Origin: Sclerotiophoma versabilis
Lineage: Eukaryota > Ascomycota > Dothideomycetes > Pleosporales > Didymellaceae
Length of the DNA: 64,000 nucleotides
NCBI GenBank assembly: GCA_012274445.1
Contig: JAAROD010000015.1
Location: 2,480,001 to 2,544,000 of the forward strand
Reading direction: 5' to 3'
Positions within the stretch are counted from its first letter, which is position 1; every line of letters starts with the position of its first letter. Below, piece after piece: positions 43,412-54,364 of the stretch. The notes below the pieces were generated by a model, which did not search any database, was not told the origin of the DNA, and saw only the letters and a list, made by a program, of their open reading frames with translations. The translations under genes were made by a program, and so were the position numbers.

Positions 43412-46248
43412 ATGACGACCTTCGTGGTGTCATTGTAAGGTCACCATAACGCTTCATGCAGCACTTGGACTGACGAGGCAGATTCCTTCCCTACACGGTA
43501 GACTTCCACGAGTCGAAATCAACAGAACCGAGCCCAAAGCAAGCTCCTGCTGCTCCAGCGGCCCCGCCCAAACTTATAGACATTGGGAGAGAATCCTCCA
43601 AGAACAGCCTGCAAGATGCACAACAACCAAGTGTCCTTAGGCGGGCGCCGCCCTCGCATATTAATTTGCCTAAGACGCCTCTAGCTATGCTAGAGCAGGA
43701 CGACTTCTTCACCCCCGCCCAACCAAGCGCCGCGACCCATTTTCCCAAGCCGCAAGACCCTCGAAGTCTAGTACGTAGCGACGCCCACATCCCTGAGTGG
43801 GGTGGCAGTGGTCTCTTCTTCAATCAGCCACAATCGAGAGCCGATCCTGCGCCGCCAGATACAATCCTTGAGTACGCCAAGGCACAAGAGCGGGCACAGA
43901 TCTTGAGGGAGCGTCAAAAGGGCCCCGCCGCACACGCTGAGCAGAAGCCCGCAGACCCTCGTTGGGCAGCGGAATACACAGTCGTGCCTGCCCTACAAGG
44001 CAACGGTGGCTTGGCCAACGCCGTCCGTGCTGCTGTCGACAACAAATGCCTGAAGGATGTGCTCTCGGTTGGTTTAATCGGTTTCCCTACCGACAGCATC
44101 AACAATGAGAAGAAGTCGGAGATCTACGAGAAGCTGGAGGAAGAGCACAACGCTCTGACTGTCTACGTCAGCGACAAGGACTTCGACGGACATTACGCCC
44201 ACTTTTGCAAGACTATTCTGTGGCCAGTCTTCCACTATGTCATTCCCGATCACCCCAAGAGCAAAGCTTTCCTCGATCACTCATGGGTTTTCTACGTCAA
44301 GGTTAACCAGGCCTTTGCTGACAAGGTTGTCAAGAACTACAAGCGCGGCGATATTATCTGGGTACACGACTACCATCTCTGTCTCGTTCCCCAGATGGTC
44401 CGTCAGAAGCTACCAGACGCACAGATTGGTTTCTTCCTTCACACTGCTTTCCCATCGTCGGAAGTCTTCCGTTGCTTAGCTGCACGAAAGGAGTTGCTTG
44501 ATGGTATGCTCGGTTCCAACTTGGTTGCTTTCCAGACCCCGGAATACGCGCACCACTTCCTTCAGACCTGCAGCCGTATTTTGTCCGTTGAAGCCACCGA
44601 GGATGGTGTTCAGCTCGACACCCGCTTCGTCAACGTTTGGTCTTCGCCCATCGGCATCGACCCTCGCGCACTCGCCCTTGCCCGTGAAGAACCCGACGTT
44701 CTGGAGTGGATACAGACCATGCAGAAACGCTACGAAGGCAAGAAAGTTATTGTCGCGCGTGACAAGCTTGACAACATCCGTGGTGTCCGCCAGAAGCTTC
44801 TGTCGTATGAGCTATTCCTTAACAAGAACCCACAGTGGAGGGATAAGGTCGTTCTGATCCAGGTTGCGACCTCGACAACAGAAGACACCGAGCTGGCGGC
44901 CACAGTTTCCGAGATCGTCACTCGCATTGATGCAGTACACTCCACACTCACACACAACCCGCTTGTTTTCCTCAGGCAGGACATTGCTTTCTCGCAGTAC
45001 CTAGCGCTTCTCTCCATCGCTGATGCTCTTGCGATCACATCTCTTCGCGAGGGCATGAACTTGACATGCCACGAGTTCGTCATCTGCCAAGACGGCCGCG
45101 CTAGCGACAAGAAGCATGCACCTGTCATTCTCAGTGAGTTCACTGGAAGCGCATCCATCTTCGATGGAGCTGAGCTGGCTGTCAATCCCTGGGACTACGG
45201 TGGCATCGCCGATGCGTTCAAGCATGCTTTGGAGATGAGTGAGGAGGAGAAGGAGAGGCGCTACGCGAAGCTGCGCAACCAAGTCATGCATCACACCGGT
45301 GACTACTGGGTCAGCAACCTCAGCGAGTACCTCGCTAAGGTCCATGAGGAACAGTACCGCCGAGACACCATGTCTATTCCCCGTCTATCATCCAGCAAGC
45401 TTGCTAGCTGTTACGGGCAGACATCAAGACGCCTCTTCCTCCTTGACTACGAGGGCACACTTGCTTCGTACGGTTCGGTCAATAGCACTGTTCTTACCAA
45501 CACGGAGCGCGTCATCGACGTCCTCCGCGAACTGTCCGCCGACAAGAAGAACGCGGTTTATGTCATGAGCGGCCGCACTGTTCAGGAGACCGAGCTACTT
45601 TTTGACCGTCTTCCTAACATCGGCATCATTGCTGAGAATGGCTGCTTCCTTCGCGAGCCCTGCTCCGACGAGTGGATCCAGTTCCCCAACGAGGAGAAGA
45701 CCATTAAGTGGAAAGACTCAGTCAAGCCAATATTGCAGTATTACCTCGAACGTGTCGAAGGCAGCCGCGTCGAAGAGCGCCATTGCTCGCTTCTCTTCCG
45801 CTATGACAAGGCCAGCGACCCAGACGCCTCCACTCGTCATGCCGGTGACTGCGCCAATCACATCAACGATGCCTGTGAGCAGCAGCGTGTAAAGGCCATT
45901 CCTTCGCGCGACTACGTCATCATCGAGCCTGTCGACTTTGACAAATCCACTGCCGCAGAACACGTCTTCAGCAAGTATGCAGGGTCAGCCAAGCCTGACT
46001 TTCTGTTCGTCGCTGGCAATGACCGTGATGACGAAGTCGTGTTCAAGTGGGCCAAGAAGCTAAAGGAGGAATCTGTCGTGCCCAACGTACAGACTGTTAC
46101 TGTTGGCGACAGAAACTCCGTTGCGCTCTCTACCTTGCCTAACGGTACGACAGGTACGTGGGACTCTATAACTCCTTTATAAGACTTTGTTAACACGATT
46201 CTAGGCCTCCTCGGCGCCCTGAATAGGCTCACCAAGCTCCAGTCGTAG
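43412..46248 (+). CDS. tslA: Trehalose-6-phosphate synthase complex regulatory subunit (Tps3/Tsl1-type)
   Basis: Subunit of the cytosolic complex that makes trehalose. Exons 43412-43434, 43482-46153 and 46205-46248 give 912 residues. The first exon plus splice reads MTTFVVSLFLPYTVDF, the usual start of this family. A disordered phospho-type region of about 150 residues is followed by a GT20 glycosyltransferase domain (WVHDYHLCLVPQMVRQKLP, LREGMNLTCHEF) and a HAD phosphatase-like domain. The first phosphatase motif is LLDYEGTLASYG: the second Asp of the active DxDxT motif is Glu. Later GNDRDDEVVFKWA replaces GDDxTDExMF. The synthase part also carries changes, so this is probably a scaffold rather than the Tps1 or Tps2 enzyme. 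Introns are 47 and 51 nt. Family secure; regulatory role inferred. Confidence 0.9.
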
Positions 46249-46915
46249 ATTGACCAGGAGCTGTGTCTTACTTCCTGGGACCTGTCACACAACGACCCGC
46301 CGCCCCAGTGTCCACTGACACTCGCTCTTCGGCGCGATTCAGTTCTTCAGTAGCTTCGAGATCGACAACAGTACATGGTTTAGAATGGCATAGAGGCTTA
46401 GCGCAACATGGATGGTTACGATGGAACGGGTAACGATGTGATGATGACGACCATGGTCGATTCGAGCGTCTCAGCGTGCATGAATGGAGTCGGAAGGGTT
46501 TCCGAACTCCTAAATCAATTACTAAACTATCATTTCACTGTTTCTGCATTCTTCAGGCTCCTCAGTAGAGCTATTTAGCACTTACAGCTCGGCTATGAAG
46601 TAGCCTCGTGCTTCCCTTTACGTTGCTTTAGTCAACACTGTCGTACGTGCTGAAACCTGACACGCAGCTTGCTAATGGAGCGTGAGAACAAAAGCACTGT
46701 AGGGAAATAAGACACAAGTACAACGACTGTATCCAGAGAGCGGCATTCCACTGGTTTTTGCGACATTTCTGAGTATTAGCAAAGCCCATACTGCTCCCGA
46801 ATCGTATCCTTCCGATTCACGCAATTCGAATCACAGCAATCTTCTCTTTCGCGCAAAACAGCTCTTGTCCGAACCGTCTCAGCTCATCGCATCCGCCCTC
46901 CAAAAAGCCGCCCAC
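46249..46915. other. Intergenic, 3' of the trehalose gene
   Basis: About 0.67 kb holding the 3' end of the trehalose transcript. Nothing else recognised. Confidence 0.45.
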
Positions 46916-47419
46916 TCATGCAACTCTTCTCTTCTGCGCGTTTATGGACAAGTCACCCATCACCCCCCGCTTTTCGCCGTCTTCAAATGTCGCCCCTCCC
47001 CTCCCCCTCGATTTTCTTTGGCTTTCTTCTCGGGCTGAGATATTTTGATCTCCAACACAACGGGCTTGCGCTCCCAGACTTCGAGGTCCACAGGACGGAT
47101 TGGCTTCGTTTTCGTTGTCAGCAATAGCTCGTGTGGAAGGAGCAACGACAAGCGGGTCTGTGGAATACCCGCTACTACTGATGGTGTTGGGCAGTCTCTT
47201 GTGTGCTCTGATTCTAGATAGAATCGGGTGTCCGTAATCCTTCGCACCGGAATGGCCTTCATGGCTGGACGTACTGGGGCTTATTGGGATCCAAATAGCT
47301 TGATAAACCGGATCTCGGATCGTGTGAGGTGGTGGCAGGCACGTGGTTAGACTTGAGGGATTTTGCATGCCTGTCAAGTCGGCAATGGGATCCGCACATG
47401 TGGTTGTGTTCGGATTCAA
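46916..47419 (-). CDS. Doubtful hypothetical gene
   Basis: Two minus-strand frames overlap here and I cannot decide between them. One (47419-46916) is 167 residues beginning MNPNTTTCADPIADLTGMQ. The other (47262-46960) is 100 residues and reads more like a folded protein: VRRITDTRFYLESEHTRDC, RLSLLLPHELLLTTKTKP and VDLEVWERKPVVLEIKISQ, with a Lys/Gly-rich tail. A spliced gene using the first frame upstream and the second downstream is possible, since GTGCGAAG near 47245 resembles a donor, but no good acceptor pairs with it. Product unrecognised. Confidence 0.3.
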   Translation of the reverse strand: MNPNTTTCADPIADLTGMQNPSSLTTCLPPPHTIRDPVYQAIWIPISPSTSSHEGHSGAKDYGHPILSRIRAHKRLPNTISSSGYSTDPLVVAPSTRAIADNENEANPSCGPRSLGAQARCVGDQNISAREESQRKSRGRGGATFEDGEKRGVMGDLSINAQKRRVA

Positions 47420-47735
47420 GGGGTAGTGGAGCTTGAAGTACGATGCTCTCGTTGTGTCGGTAGTCCTTTGGATGACTAGTCAGGTACTACCCCTGAGCTC
47501 GAAAGGGGGCATGTTCTTGCATGGGAGATGAGAGCCAGACCTGCGAATGCAAAACTGCATGTTGATCGGTACCCAAACATAGAATGCAATCGAACTTCGG
47601 TAGGCTAGCCCTCACAGAATCACACCTCAGGGACAGTGCCGATGTTAGTCGAGACTTCGCACGCACTATGCGAAGAAGTTGAATACCCTGTGACTGCTCT
47701 GGATAAGGATCGCGCTCGCATAACAGGGAGCGGCC

Positions 47736-48718
47736 TCAAGGCTCTTGCTCCAGGCTCATTCCCTGTTCTTGCTCCTTCGGCGGGATATACCCCTCCTGGA
47801 ACCAGCTCCAGATGTTCAACCCAATCTTCTCTCCACTCAGCACCGGCAACCCTGCATGCCAGCTTTCGTCGTACCCTGTGCCATCAGGGCGAATATTCTC
47901 CCAGTAGACTGCGTTCCCTTTGATCGGCTTGAATACTACGCCTTCCTTCTCTTCACCACCCTCTCCAGTGCACTCTACAAATCTACACCATTCTTTCCCT
48001 TCTGGCCTCTTAATTCGCGGGAAATGCGTTCCACCTCCTGTACACGCATCTCCCAACCATACCATGAAACTGCTAATTCTTCCCTGACTTCTACTCGCAC
48101 TGCTCCAGTCGTAGTGATAAGTGTAGTGACCATTAGGACCATAACGCTGCGCCCATAGTTTTTCGACAAAGACGAAGGGGCGCCATCCTTGGAAAGCTCG
48201 CGCACGCGATTCTATGCACTTGACTGTATGCGAGCGAGGAACAGGTGCTTTGCTAGAGTGACGAATGTTTGTGTCGAGACGCTCTTGCCCAGAAGACCAA
48301 ATAGTGGAAGGTTGGAACAGCGGATTGCTAATACTAATAATGAGAATTGTTCATCAACGCGTGTAGAGCAATCGAAGTAGACGTACCTCAGCTCGACAAC
48401 TTCATTCGCTTCCGTCTCGTCCAGAAACCCCTCGATATACACGACCAATGGTTCCCTACTCAAGACATGCACACTCCTAAACGCATGCTCTTGACACGTT
48501 AAATTCGCATCGGGGATCACCAAGCTATCCAGCTTCTGCGGGCTCATAGAGCTCACACTAGCATCCTGAGAATATGAATACGATGACCCTGTACCATGAT
48601 CACCAAATAGTATCTCTTGTAGCGGCGCGCCGGCCAAAACATATGCAATGAGCGCTAGGAATGCATACTGGAAGACTGTAGAGACAGAGAGCGAAGATGC
48701 AGAAGAAGAAGAATGCAT
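47736..48718 (-). CDS. Prolyl 4-hydroxylase-like 2-oxoglutarate/Fe(II) oxygenase
   Basis: Membrane-anchored dioxygenase of the P4Hc group. Exons 48718-48387 and 48327-47736 give 307 residues; the intron is 48386-48328 (GTACGT...TATTAG). A single hydrophobic helix near the N-terminus (VFQYAFLALIAYVLAG) suggests type II anchoring in the ER or Golgi. The metal-binding HxD is in YTYHYDWSS, the distal His in DESWHAGLPV and the 2-oxoglutarate Lys in GEKIGLNIW, so all catalytic residues are kept. An upstream in-frame extension to 48961 is unlikely because it lies before a good start context. Substrate unknown: in fungi such enzymes act on proteins or small molecules. Confidence 0.87.
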
Positions 48719-49179
48719 AGCGCACACGGAAAACACTAGAAACGAACGTGCAAAAAAGGATGAAGATGGATTTGTTTGAGGCGAGACAGTCAGAAAAGGG
48801 AGCAGGGCCGGGGTGCGAATGTCACGTGTGTCATCTCTATAGATATTGTGCCGTGGTGGCCTATGCGGGAAGTGGGACGTACCCCTGGCGTCGGTGAGAT
48901 ACGGCCAGTAAGAACACTGTGTACGACATCCATGTTGTGGACGGATCCCACCGACATGCATGGAGATGCACAGGTCTGATGGATTGCATTGTGCGATGTT
49001 AGTGTGGAGGTGAAGGGAAGTTTGAGGCGAGGCCCGGTAATGCTCGTGTTCAGCTCAGAGAAGAACAGTTTGCGGCACCAACGTGAAACTAGTATGTGAA
49101 CCAAACACATCACGCCGCTCGAATGATAATAACATTGCATCTAAATAAGTTATATCAACGTCTCGGTCAACAGAATCTC
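48719..49179. other. Intergenic
   Basis: About 0.46 kb, promoter of the oxygenase gene. A minus-strand open frame overlaps it but shows no family features. Confidence 0.45.
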
Positions 49180-49635
49180 TTACTGGTTTTCAAGTCCAAG
49201 ATCCTGCGCGTCTATGTAAAACCAATCCAGAGTACGACCCCATTCTTCCGTAAATCTTCTTTGGCACTCAGAGGGTTTTTGAAAGCCATCCGAAGCCAAC
49301 AGCGCCTCTGTATGCTGGACCGCAGCCGCTAAGAAGATGCTCTTCAGCTTGATAATAAATTCTCCGGTGACACCTTCTGCCCCATTGATACCCAAGACAA
49401 TGACGTAGACTGTTGAGCTAGCTTCAATCCACCAGTCAACACAGGGAAAACCCATGCACCGAAATCGTATTCTTGTTAGGGATGTGTCGAGCAGTAACTG
49501 ATCGCCCAATTGGTGCGCCACTCGGCTCTCATAAGCGCCTGTATAGACATCACCAAGACGATGGAATTTGCAGTTCGGTTGTCCTCGTGTACGAGGGTCC
49601 TCTGTTCTTGTACTGTCATGCTGGAATTGTAGCAT
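49180..49635 (-). CDS. Hypothetical protein, 151 residues
   Basis: Not recognised. A single open frame; residues such as CMGFPCVDWWIEASSTVYVIVLGI and AAVQHTEALLASDGFQKP look like a folded alpha/beta domain, and the end reads EEWGRTLDWFYIDAQDLGL. No signal peptide. It is not similar by eye to the tandem family found 2 kb to the right. Start is the first Met in frame (49635). Codon use is acceptable; a lineage-specific gene is the best guess. Confidence 0.42.
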   Translation of the reverse strand: MLQFQHDSTRTEDPRTRGQPNCKFHRLGDVYTGAYESRVAHQLGDQLLLDTSLTRIRFRCMGFPCVDWWIEASSTVYVIVLGINGAEGVTGEFIIKLKSIFLAAAVQHTEALLASDGFQKPSECQRRFTEEWGRTLDWFYIDAQDLGLENQ

Positions 49636-50037
49636 AGCTAGAAGACGTAGTTCACGGCGTAAAGTGAATAGTCGAGCCTGTAGCGATACGTAATGGACAA
49701 TGACAGGTTATGTCTATGATGGCGGGTGGCGGCATCTGCAAAGGCGCAAGGGTCACACGACTAAACACAAGATAGTAGGTAGCTCAGCAGTCCAAATGGC
49801 TTCAGCTCACAAGTAGTCTGTTCTTGTTGTTTGATGCTGAGCATGGTACATTTGTACATGGTGGTATCTAACGCCTATGGTGTCCGATTCATACTTGTGA
49901 TACAGCAAGCAGCTCGGTCAATTCCTGATCATACCTCATCACAACGCCGCTCTTTTAGCAACATGCCAATTGCTTCCCAAACGCCATAGTATGCATACTT
50001 CTCTTTCCAGTCTTGCACCTCGTGTTGAAGTAGCAAC
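49636..50037. other. Intergenic
   Basis: About 0.4 kb between a hypothetical gene and RPB11, both on the minus strand. Nothing recognised. Confidence 0.45.
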
Positions 50038-50866
50038 TCAGAATGCGTCACGCTCACGCGCAATCCTGTCGGCCTCGCCCTCACTGACAATCTTCTTGCC
50101 AAGCCATTCGGTCTGGAAGCTGCTGTTCAGCACGTGCAGATCCTGGACAATGTCCTTGCAGCACCGAACGATTGCCTCTTTTGGTGTGATTGTGCCGTCG
50201 GTCTGGACGCGGAGCTCGAAGGTCGCGAAGAGCGGGTGCGGTACCTTGTAGGCAGCGAAGACGATGTATTCGTACTTGAGGAGGCGCTGGGAGAGGAGGT
50301 TGCCAAGTGTGTGGTCTTCCTTATTAAATGTGAAGATAGCGGTGTTGGGTACACCTAGAGCGGACGATTAGCAGGCACAGGAGAAGTGGAGCGCCAGTCT
50401 TACGGGTTTCCTCCTTGTACTCAACCTTCTGCTGCCCATCGTCAAGCAAGAAGAGCTCGAATCTGTCCGGAATATTGTCAGAACTGAATCCCACTGTGTA
50501 GTCTTTTTTCCAGCTCCTCCAACATATCGCAGGGTCATCCTAGCTCCGTCCTGCAGCTACAAAGGGCATGGTCGAAATTATATGTTGTAGCTATGTTATG
50601 GTCTGGCGATATGTCGATCGCAAATGAAACAGCGCGCTCGTACTTGGTGCTGTAAGAAGTGCCAAGTCTACATCGCGCCTACTCTAAGAGTGCAGCAGGC
50701 GCATGGAGCAGCGAAAGGCGCCTTACGCTGCAAGAGCTCTGCGCGTCGTTCCAGACTAGCTTGATCGTTCTGAATCCATGGCTGAACCTGTCTTTCCGCG
50801 TAGGGTTCCCGCTGCTACGTTTTGAACAAAGAAGATTATCTGAACGTACCTGTCTGGCGCGTTCAT
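50038..50866 (-). CDS. RPB11: RNA polymerase II subunit RPB11
   Basis: Core subunit of Pol II that pairs with RPB3 in an alpha-like dimer for assembly. Exons 50866-50850, 50462-50404 and 50354-50038 give 130 residues. The protein begins MNAPDRFELFLLDDGQQKV, continues VPNTAIFTFNKEDHTLGNLL and KYEYIVFAAYKVPHPLFATF, and ends RIARERDAF, matching the family from start to end. Intron 2 is 49 nt. Intron 1 (50849-50463, GTACGT...CTGAC...GGACAG) is 387 nt, unusually long for this window. Identity is very secure because all three exons fit one familiar protein in phase. Confidence 0.95.
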
Positions 50867-51308
50867 CTTGAATGTTCCTTTCTCTTCTCGTACGGGTTAG
50901 ACCAAAGAAACTCCGGCGCGACTGATTTCTTGCGCGGTGTGCGTTTTGTAGGAGGCGGCGATTGGGCGCGGGAGATAATGTGTGGAAAGGCGAGGTAGTG
51001 CAGGATGGTGGAAGCCTCGACAGTGAAATGCGCGGAGATGATGTGTAGGTCCGCATCTCCAGCGCTTTGTGCCAGCGCTCACCGCCCTGCCAAAAGCTCG
51101 CTTAGTCAGAATCGCGTCTTCATGGTGGCGGCACGAGCTTGAAACAACCTCTTCATGTCACATACAATCATGAAAAAGACGTGTTGAATTGAAATCGCTC
51201 GTTTATCCACCTTAGTCTGCCACCAATCATTCTTGGCGTTGTGGCTGTCAAACTGCGCCAGTCATGAACCCTCCTTGTCCCACTTATTCGTTCTGAGCAG
51301 TGTACCTT
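50867..51308. other. Intergenic, RPB11 promoter side
   Basis: About 0.44 kb. Short frames on both strands are not convincing. Nothing else recognised. Confidence 0.45.
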
Positions 51309-51950
51309 CTACTCGTTCGTGGCATCTGGATCCTCAACGATCTGGCAATCATCGTAGTCTTCGACTTTAACAGCTTCGACCTCCTTGCGATATACGAAAA
51401 TATGCGTGTGCTTAAGTCTGTCTCCGATGATGGCGGTCATGTGCAGGGAAAGACAACCAAATCTGTCGAAGCCCCAGCCCATTTGACCGGGCTGCACAGA
51501 CTGCAGTTGTGCGAATGCTGGGTTAGCGAGTCTTGACTCTGACTTGACGAACGCAGCTTTCTTGTTAGGCGCTCCCTCTAGGTATTGCTCAAGGACGAAC
51601 ACGTTCGCGAAGCTCGCGTTTGAGAACACTTCTGGCTGCAGGACCTTTGTGCCGTCTTCGCCGTGCGTTTGACGTCCGCGTTTGACGTGATATGTGTACT
51701 TCTGTGGGACAGGACGACCAGTCTGGAATCCATACAGTATCTCGTAGACTTGATCCGCGTAACTCTCCTCAACAACCTCGCGCAGCGCCTTAGGATACTT
51801 GTTGAACTTATTGTAAAGTTCCGTGGAGATCTGGACCGACTCGTACTCTTCGCTGTCTTCGGCCTTCTTCGGTACGGCTGCTCGCGGCTTCTTGGGGTCT
51901 GTCGCTGCCGCTGGCTCAGTGGCAGCGCGCTTCTTGGGAACTGGCGACAT
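51309..51950 (-). CDS. Tandem unknown-family member 1 (intact)
   Basis: Unknown function. An uninterrupted frame of 213 residues with a basic Lys/Pro/Ala start (MSPVPKKRAATEPAAATDP) that could be a nuclear signal. The shared family parts are VQISTELYNKFNKYPKALRE near residues 39-58, ASFANVFVLEQYLE around 118-131, a short LANPAFAQLQ block and MGWGFDRFGCLSLH. It ends in an acidic tail. A 5' leader intron is likely: GTACGT at 52009 to ACTAG at 51957, with CTAAC near the acceptor, seven bases before the ATG. No signal peptide or membrane helix. Confidence 0.7.
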   Translation of the reverse strand: MSPVPKKRAATEPAAATDPKKPRAAVPKKAEDSEEYESVQISTELYNKFNKYPKALREVVEESYADQVYEILYGFQTGRPVPQKYTYHVKRGRQTHGEDGTKVLQPEVFSNASFANVFVLEQYLEGAPNKKAAFVKSESRLANPAFAQLQSVQPGQMGWGFDRFGCLSLHMTAIIGDRLKHTHIFVYRKEVEAVKVEDYDDCQIVEDPDATNE

Positions 51951-52438
51951 TGTGATCTAGTGTCGGTTAGATTGAACACTTCTATACAACGTATGCTGGC
52001 TCGACGTACCTGTTGTGTTGATGCTGAGATGGTGAACAGAGGATATTGGTAGGAATGAATTAACACTAACTATTTGGGCGTAGGATCAGTGGTTTGGTGA
52101 GCTCGATAGGTTGCAATAAAGCAAGGAGGCCAAAATTGTTGTATGTGGCAGGAAACCCTCCACCCCTCCACCGCGAAGTGAGAGAACATCTATTGTAGAA
52201 GTAAGGTTGAAGTCTCAAGGGATGATCAGTAGAATTTAAAGACGCTAAGAAGAAGGTAAGAAGCTGAATGATCTGCATTCCAATAAAAATGCCATTCAGT
52301 TTATCATCGATGTTGCCAGTCTACATCTTGACACAAGCAAGTCCTGTATCTTCAAGGTTGCCTTTACTAAGCCGTAAAATTGAATATCAGAGCCTTGGAT
52401 TCTGTCTAGAGTCTACCCGGGCCCTAGTACTGCTGATT

Positions 52439-52996
52439 TCAGGATCCACTCTTAGATTCCTGCATAATCATTTGCATATACGTAGTGGACTTGTGCACAT
52501 GGACATCAGCGTCCTTTACCACAGACATGGAGATATAGCCATACCGGTCAAAGCCCCATTCAATGTCGTTCACCTTAAGAGGGTGCAGGTTATTGAATTG
52601 TGGATTGTTGACTGGAGAACGGGGACCAAGCTGAACCCATTCTGCCCCCTCAAGGTTTCCCAATTTCTCGGTCGAGAACTTGTCCAAAGCGATCAGATTT
52701 GCCATGCCTCGGAAAGTGTGTGTCACTTTGGCAAGAGCTGGGGAGCGGCGGAACGAGGCCAGATCCACTCAGTTGTACAAATATCGTATGTCGAAATGCG
52801 CATGGGGCCCCCGTGCGAAGAAAGCCTTTGCCTGCGCATTCCTCTTTGATCTGCTGGGCGATCGTTGATGTAAGCTCCTTGGGAACAACATCAAACTTTG
52901 GGTCCAGACAACTGCGACAGTGCCATCAGAGTTTACTGAGAGCTGGAAGATCCTGTTGTCGCATCCCTCGAACCTGCGCTTCTTGGGCTTCGGCAT
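52439..52996 (-). pseudogene. Tandem unknown-family member 2 (probably broken)
   Basis: Starts MPKPKKRRFEGCDNRIFQLS and keeps SDGTVAV, then the family sequence LDPKFDVVPKELTSTIAQQI continues in another frame, a shift of one base near 52915. Near 52770 the frame must change again: in the third frame a TGA precedes VDLASFRRSPALAKVTHTF, after which RGMANLIALDKF, WVQLGPRSPVNNPQFNNLH and IEWGFDRYGYISM run intact to the stop. Copy 3 aligns along the whole length without these breaks. Introns could in principle explain them, but I find no convincing donor-acceptor pair at either place. Confidence 0.55.
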
Positions 52997-53464
52997 CGTG
53001 TTTTCTGGTGGTGTAAGCGTACGGTCATAATATACTTAGTAGGCAGATACGGACAGTCGAGGTGATTCTTTGATAGACTTAGTGTTGAAGTAGTGTCGCT
53101 GGTCGTGCTTTGCCGCAGTGCTCCTACTAGGTGTTGTAAGAGAAGAGCTCAAGACACAATAATGAGAAGATGAAAACAGCGGGACAAGCGCTTGAGAAGC
53201 AAGTAAGTCAAGCAGGGTTTCTCTTTACGTACCGTGTGACAGGGCTCAATGTTGGCTGCAACTTTTCATTTTCGGTTTTCGACTTCCTCGATCTCATTAC
53301 CAACACAAGCCCTGGTTCCGAGCAGCAGTAGCATGGAGCTGCATCGTTTGCAATTCGTTTTTGGCTTCTATTCGTCGCCGGTGCCTCTTTCGAATCAAGC
53401 TCAATTCCAGATTCAGGGGTTAGGAAATTTCGTGTTCTCTTCCTGATGCTGGCCAGCCTGCGAA

Positions 53465-54037
53465 TTATTGCAGATCCACCTGTACAAAATACGCGAATTG
53501 CTGCACCTCACCTTCAACCCTCCTATTGACCACCAGACTGATCGCACCATCGCTGTCAAACCCCCATCCAATATCTCCAATCCTCAGTGCATGAAGATGA
53601 CTGAACCGCGGATTACTCACAAATGCCTCAGACTGGAGCTGCACCCACTTCCCATCCTCCTTACCCTGGCCTTCAAGGATATTAGAGTCAACCATCTCGA
53701 TCTTGAAAGTCTCCATGGCTGCGAGGTTGGCAAAGCTCATGGACTTGTACCTGCCTCGCAGATTGCACGTCGGTCTTAGCACGTCAGGGCGCGGCCAGTA
53801 CCAGTCGAGCACGGCGAATACCTTTCGCTGACAGGCTGGAATGGCGCGACAAGGCGCTGCAGCAAGGCGCAAGTTGGCGTAGTGCTCTTGTATTTGTCTT
53901 GTGACTGTAGAGAGAAGGATGCAGGGGAAGTCTTCAAAGCGTGGGTCGATGCTGATGGATACTGTTCCGTTGGACTTGATTTCGATGCGAATGAGGGTAT
54001 TGTTGTCTAATTCGACCTTGCGTTTTTTTGTTGTCAT
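53465..54037 (-). CDS. Tandem unknown-family member 3 (intact)
   Basis: Unknown function; the cleanest copy of the array. A single frame of 190 residues: a basic start (MTTKKRKVELDNNT), a strand NGTVSISIDPRFEDFP, a Cys-containing middle (LDWYWPRPDVLRPTCNLRG), then MSFANLAAMETFKIEMV, WVQLQSEAFVSNPRFSHLH and IGDIGWGFDSDGAISLV, ending AYFVQVDLQ. The alternation of strands and turns suggests a small beta-rich domain. The ATG at 54037 follows a CAAAAG leader. No signal peptide. No family in my memory fits. Confidence 0.68.
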   Translation of the reverse strand: MTTKKRKVELDNNTLIRIEIKSNGTVSISIDPRFEDFPCILLSTVTRQIQEHYANLRLAAAPCRAIPACQRKVFAVLDWYWPRPDVLRPTCNLRGRYKSMSFANLAAMETFKIEMVDSNILEGQGKEDGKWVQLQSEAFVSNPRFSHLHALRIGDIGWGFDSDGAISLVVNRRVEGEVQQFAYFVQVDLQ

Positions 54038-54364
54038 CTTTTGAGGATCCTAAAAGGTGTCGGGTATGGTTTTACGGAGGGACTAGTACCGGGAGGTTGC
54101 TGGCTGGTAGCGAACATGGATGCAACAATGAACGTTTGTGTTTACTCCATTTTGGGGTTGATTGGAAGAGGAGTAATGGTAAATGATGCCAACTCGTGGG
54201 ATATCTGTGTTTTATGTCTCTCGGGCATGAAGGTAGCTGTTTAAATGTGACCTGACTCAAGCGAGAAATCATAGTAGACCGAAACCTTGAACGCCGCTCC
54301 AGCAACGCGTCGATCCAACCCCCACTTTTCGACCCGCAGGCATCCGTACCAGCTCAGCCACCTA

